A program made the translations under genes and the position numbers. This document shows, one piece after another, positions 7,400 through 9,663 of a stretch of DNA of 9,663 bases. Source of the stretch: an uncultured Pseudomonadota bacterium (GTDB lineage: Bacteria > SAR324 > NAC60-12); the NCBI GenBank assembly GCA_913056375.1, contig CAJXNF010000077.1, positions 1 through 9,663 of the forward strand. Reading direction: 5' to 3'. The stretch's first letter is position 1. Each line of letters starts with the position of its first letter. The notes under the pieces are model-generated. The model was not told the origin of the DNA, did no database searches, and saw nothing but the letters and a program-made list of their open reading frames with translations.

Positions 7400-7475
7400 T
7401 TGCCGACTACTTTCATCTTACCCACCTCTGTTTCGGACTTTCCCGCCCGTTCCAGTCGTCTGTATTTGATTCACA

Positions 7476-8528
7476 ATGACCCTTCACAATCTTAAAGACT
7501 GGACACGGGCTCGCCTGCGCGACTGGTTCTCCGAGCACAACGAGCGACCTTTCCGCGCAGACCAAGTCTTCACCTGGCTCTACCAAAAAGATGTCAGTGA
7601 CTGGGACGGAATGAGCAACCTGGCCAAGTCCACCCGTCAATTGCTGATCGACAACTTCCACCTCCCCCGCCTGACCCGAGTTGCAGAACAAGTCTCGAAA
7701 GACGGCTCGCGTAAGTACCTCCTTGGCCTGCAAGATGGTAAGACTATCGAGACAGTGCTGATGCCACACCACGATCATCATACGGTCTGTGTTTCCTCTC
7801 AGGTGGGCTGTGCGATGGGTTGTTCTTTCTGCGTGACAGGCAAAATGGGACTGATCAGGAACCTGAGCGCTGGTGAGATCGTGGAGCAAGTGGTTGAAGC
7901 TCGAAGAGATGCTACTGGATTACCACTCCGCAACATTGTCTTTATGGGAATGGGAGAACCTTTCCACAACTATGATCAGGTCATGACGGCCTTGGAGATT
8001 CTCACTGACGAGTACGGCTTCAACTTCTCACAGCGCCGTGTCACAGTCTCAACCTCAGGACTGGTGCCACAGATTCGCCGTTTTGGCCAGGAACGAGTCA
8101 AGGCGAACCTGGCGATTTCACTGAATGGCTCCTCCGATACGGTCCGTGGGCGTTTGATGCCTGTCAACAAGCGTTACAACCTGGCCCAGTTGGTTCAAGT
8201 CTGCCAGGAATTCCCACTTGAGGCGCGTAAGCGCATTACTTTTGAGTACATTCTGCTCAAGGGCATCACGGATTCAATTGATGACGCCAAAGCCTTGATC
8301 CGCCTACTGCATGGAGTGAAGTTCAAGATCAACCTGATTCCCTTCAATGCTGCACCAGACAGTGAGTACCAACGCTCTGATTGGGAGCAGATTCAGCGCT
8401 TTCAACGTTACTTGCTGGATCGGGGTGTGGTTGCAACTTTACGCATCTCCAAGGGACAGGATATCCAAGGGGCATGTGGCCAACTACGCAGTGAACAAGG
8501 CCTAGCCGTAGAGGAGGGAGTCGGATGA
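7476..8528 (+). CDS. rlmN: Dual-specificity 23S rRNA/tRNA adenine-C2 methyltransferase RlmN
   Basis: 350 residues, typical for RlmN. This radical-SAM enzyme methylates C2 of A2503 in 23S rRNA and of A37 in some tRNAs. The [4Fe-4S] cysteines form CAMGCSFC at Cys112, Cys116 and Cys119. Cys105, seven residues before the cluster, and Cys334 in DIQGACGQL match the two cysteines of the methyl-transfer mechanism (Cys118 and Cys355 in the Escherichia coli enzyme). This pairing separates it from unrelated radical-SAM proteins. Other family stretches are FRADQVFTWLYQ near 26-37, NIVFMGMGEP, VTVSTSGLVP and LAISLN. The Cfr resistance methyltransferase shares the fold, but the N-terminus and C-terminus here read as RlmN. 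No Shine-Dalgarno sequence precedes the ATG; the 76-bp gap after gcvH is pyrimidine-rich. Its stop codon overlaps the start of the next gene. Confidence 0.96.
   Translation: MTLHNLKDWTRARLRDWFSEHNERPFRADQVFTWLYQKDVSDWDGMSNLAKSTRQLLIDNFHLPRLTRVAEQVSKDGSRKYLLGLQDGKTIETVLMPHHDHHTVCVSSQVGCAMGCSFCVTGKMGLIRNLSAGEIVEQVVEARRDATGLPLRNIVFMGMGEPFHNYDQVMTALEILTDEYGFNFSQRRVTVSTSGLVPQIRRFGQERVKANLAISLNGSSDTVRGRLMPVNKRYNLAQLVQVCQEFPLEARKRITFEYILLKGITDSIDDAKALIRLLHGVKFKINLIPFNAAPDSEYQRSDWEQIQRFQRYLLDRGVVATLRISKGQDIQGACGQLRSEQGLAVEEGVG
8511..8520 (+). promoter_or_regulatory. Strong ribosome binding site of the small gene after rlmN
   Basis: GAGGAGGGAG lies inside the last codons of rlmN, with its GGAGG core 7 nt before the ATG at 8525. 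It is the strongest Shine-Dalgarno sequence on the plus strand of this window and supports the short downstream gene as real. Confidence 0.65.
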
Positions 8529-8746
8529 AAATTCGTTTGTTTGGCGTACTGTGGAGGCTTGACGAAGAGCAGGACACAGCTCAGCCTGATCTGGATCTCG
8601 ACAAGCTGCTCAAGGAACAAATCCGCTACCGTGGCAATCAGGAGCAGCGGCAGGCCAAGAAAGAGATGGTCCAGCACTTACAGAAGACCGTTCTCGATCA
8701 GACCCAGATGCAGATCGACTTGCATGTACGGGGTAGGAATCAATAA
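8525..8746 (+). CDS. Small hypothetical protein, translationally coupled to rlmN
   Basis: 73 residues beginning MKIRLFGVLWRLDEEQD. I do not recognise a family. The short hydrophobic start (IRLFGVLWRL) is not long enough for a clear signal peptide or membrane anchor. The rest is charged and Gln-rich (KLLKEQIRYRGNQEQRQ, then KKEMVQHLQKTVLDQTQMQ) and could form an amphipathic helix or short coiled coil. No cysteines or known catalytic motif are present. Support for it being real: an ATGA overlap with the rlmN stop codon, a strong ribosome site inside rlmN, and a stop only 11 bp before the convergent gene, leaving little unused DNA. An overlapping frame from 8541 is open too but lacks these signals. 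Its tie to rlmN hints at a shared transcript; function is unknown. Confidence 0.7.
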   Translation: MKIRLFGVLWRLDEEQDTAQPDLDLDKLLKEQIRYRGNQEQRQAKKEMVQHLQKTVLDQTQMQIDLHVRGRNQ

Positions 8747-8757
8747 GTAGCCAGTTG

Positions 8758-9222
8758 CTACCATTGGCAATAAGGGTGCTGAGAGAGGTTGATATTCAGG
8801 TAACGGGAATCCTGACTCACTTCTTCACCAAGCCAAGGTGGCTTTGCAAAGGATTGTTCCTCATTTTCCAATTCGATTTCTGCGACCACCAAGCCTGCGT
8901 TGTCTCCGTGAAATTCATCAATTTCCCAGCACATCCCTTCATACTCCACTAGATAACGAGTCTTTTCCAAGGTTGGAGGCTCACACAATTCCTTGAGCAT
9001 ATGCTCAGCATCAGCCAGTGGAACTGGGTATTCGTATTCGAATCGTGAGATTTCCGAGACCATCCCTTTGATCGTCAGAAAGGCCTGCTGCCCCTTCACG
9101 CGTACTCGAACGCTGCGCTGTGGGTGACGATTCAGATATCCTTGGTGTAAAAAAGTACCCACAGCACCCACCTTCCAATCTTCGTTAAGCACGAGAAACT
9201 TTCGCTCGATTTCCATTCCCAC
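8758..9222 (-). CDS. Short CYTH-domain triphosphate tunnel metalloenzyme
   Basis: 154 residues, matching the short bacterial CYTH class (about 155 residues). Characterised members of this class hydrolyse inorganic tripolyphosphate with a divalent metal. The defining ExExK motif is EIERK at residues 4-8. Later charged strands that line the tunnel follow in order: Arg39/Arg41 in VRVRVKG, Lys52 in TIKG, Glu62/Glu64 in FEYEYP, then TRYLVEYEG, WEIDEF and VVAEIELENEE near the C-terminus. No extra C-terminal CHAD domain is present, so it is not the YgiF type. Translation most likely begins at the GTG at 9222: AAGGAGG lies 6 nt upstream of it, against 12 nt for the ATG at 9216. It converges on the plus-strand run. 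The exact substrate (tripolyphosphate, thiamine triphosphate or other) is not decided by the sequence. Confidence 0.88.
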   Translation of the reverse strand: MGMEIERKFLVLNEDWKVGAVGTFLHQGYLNRHPQRSVRVRVKGQQAFLTIKGMVSEISRFEYEYPVPLADAEHMLKELCEPPTLEKTRYLVEYEGMCWEIDEFHGDNAGLVVAEIELENEEQSFAKPPWLGEEVSQDSRYLNINLSQHPYCQW

Positions 9223-9228
9223 AGTAAA

Positions 9229-9235
9229 CCTCCTT
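9229..9235 (-). promoter_or_regulatory. Ribosome binding site that favours the GTG start of the CYTH gene
   Basis: On the minus strand AAGGAGG lies 6 nt before the GTG at 9222 and 12 nt before the ATG at 9216. Ideal spacing favours the GTG, which adds Met-Gly before the usual Met-Glu-Ile-Glu-Arg-Lys start of this family. Confidence 0.6.
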
Positions 9236-9286
9236 CGCCGATTCAGATTGTTTTCAGAGAGTTCTTGGTTACCTCAGCAGTCACCA

Positions 9287-9335
9287 AACAATAACATATT
9301 TGGTCGTACAAATACACAAACTTACAGTTATTGTT
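9287..9335. repeat. Inverted repeats upstream of the CYTH gene
   Basis: AACAATAAC (9287-9295) and GTTATTGTT (9327-9335) are a perfect 9-bp inverted pair, 31 bp apart. Between them, TATTTG (9297-9302) and CAAATA (9309-9314) form a second pair 6 bp apart. They sit 65-113 bp before the CYTH start, where its promoter should be, so they could be regulator sites. In AT-rich DNA such pairs also arise by chance. Confidence 0.35.
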
Positions 9336-9599
9336 CTTTTCAATTGACACAAAATGCTACAAATAGTTTTGTTTTTCTCCAGCAAAATTACTGACTTTCT
9401 TGTTCGCAAACGATCAGGTTATTTTTAACACCCTCCACAAATCATTTGCTTTTCCTTAGGGGCAACTGATATCTGAAGATTAGGCTTTCTCTCTGGCGGT
9501 TCTACGAAGTATTCACTATTATCAAATAGTTTTTGATTCGTGTATTTTCTTTTTTGAAGAAAAGCCCGATTATCTTGATAAAAAGTTACACTTCTAAAA

Positions 9600-9613
9600 C
9601 CAATAATTATTGG
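9600..9613. repeat. Perfect 14-bp palindrome
   Basis: CCAATAATTATTGG is a perfect, spacer-free palindrome. After one mismatch on each side, AAA/TTT continues the symmetry to 9596-9617. This shape suits an operator for a dimeric regulator better than an RNA hairpin, which would need a loop. The gene it might serve lies beyond the right edge. Confidence 0.45.
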
Positions 9614-9614
9614 A

Positions 9615-9649
9615 TTTCATGTTTTTTATGAAACAATTATGACATGAAA
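9615..9649. repeat. Repeated TTTCAT/ATGAAA half-sites at the right edge
   Basis: TTTCATGT (9615-9622) and ACATGAAA (9642-9649) are a perfect 8-bp inverted pair with 19 bp between. An additional ATGAAA at 9628-9633 pairs with the first TTTCAT around a 7-nt T-rich loop. Two alternative pairings share one arm. This could be a cluster of regulator half-sites or an RNA switch element, or chance in AT-rich sequence. Confidence 0.35.
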
Positions 9650-9663
9650 ATCGAACTTAGCAT

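Larger units (their letters stand above)
9236..9663. other. AT-rich stretch without a supportable gene
   Basis: About 430 bp at roughly 32% G+C by hand count (135 of 423 from 9241), against about 50-55% in the genes. All six frames are broken by stops; the longest open stretch (minus strand, 9428-9616) has no start codon. The left part must contain the promoter and leader of the CYTH gene. The rest holds several inverted repeats and a perfect TTGACA at 9344-9349 on the plus strand. No good -10 follows it; TTTTGT at 17 nt matches poorly. A short plus-strand frame may begin with the ATG at 9645 and leave the window, but it has no ribosome site and cannot be judged. I see no tRNA or other structured RNA here. 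Confidence 0.6.

Noticed and set aside
8541..8750. Alternative frame overlapping the small gene after rlmN
   Set aside because: It lacks a ribosome site and the ATGA coupling; the frame starting at 8525 has both.
8747..8780. Possible bidirectional terminator between the convergent genes
   Set aside because: GCCA/TGGC and TTGC/GCAA pairings are only 4-5 bp and there is no T-run on either side.
9354..9428. 24-codon plus-strand frame starting at an ATG in the AT-rich stretch
   Set aside because: No ribosome site, very short, hydrophobic by AT-rich composition; chance is the simpler explanation.
9645..9663. Possible start of a gene (MKIELS) running off the right edge
   Set aside because: Only six codons are visible, with no ribosome site in front; it cannot be judged from this window.

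Overview
The window looks like a chromosomal segment of a Gram-negative bacterium. The main evidence is an LptF/LptG-type lipopolysaccharide-export permease, which only makes sense with an outer membrane. The genes have roughly 50-55% G+C in the lines I sampled, and no insertion sequence, phage gene, CRISPR array, tRNA or rRNA is visible. The gene mix (LptG, acyl-CoA carboxyltransferase, split glycine-cleavage genes, RlmN) would fit a proteobacterium in the broad sense, possibly a deltaproteobacterium-like or SAR324-like marine lineage. That taxonomic guess is weak and rests on style, not on a marker gene.

Layout. Positions 1-2697 (minus strand) are one very large open frame that runs off the left edge. 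It starts with a degenerate response-regulator receiver domain, followed by about 780 residues of extremely acidic, low-complexity sequence. A 261-bp divergent intergenic region follows. A plus-strand run then covers 2959-8746: lptG, an acyl-CoA carboxylase carboxyltransferase subunit, gcvT, gcvH, rlmN and a 73-residue protein of unknown function. The last overlaps the rlmN stop codon by ATGA. Spacings of 43 to 104 bp separate the other members, so this may be one transcript or several; a candidate promoter lies in front of gcvH. On the minus strand, 8758-9222 encodes a short CYTH/triphosphate-tunnel protein that converges on the run with only 11 bp between stop codons. From about 9240 to the end the sequence falls to about 32% G+C and holds no gene I can support, only inverted repeats and possible regulatory sites.

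How the genes fit together. gcvT and gcvH are two parts of the glycine cleavage system; the gcvP decarboxylase and lipoamide dehydrogenase are not here. The carboxyltransferase needs a biotin carboxylase and biotin carrier from elsewhere. LptG needs LptF and LptB, also absent. The plus-strand run is therefore a string of housekeeping genes and not a dedicated pathway.

The most unusual item is the leftmost protein. It combines a receiver fold lacking the phosphoacceptor aspartate with a tail that is about 35% Asp+Glu. The tail includes a 318-residue stretch with no lysine or arginine and short IPP/Trp-acidic repeats. I do not recognise a named family for it.
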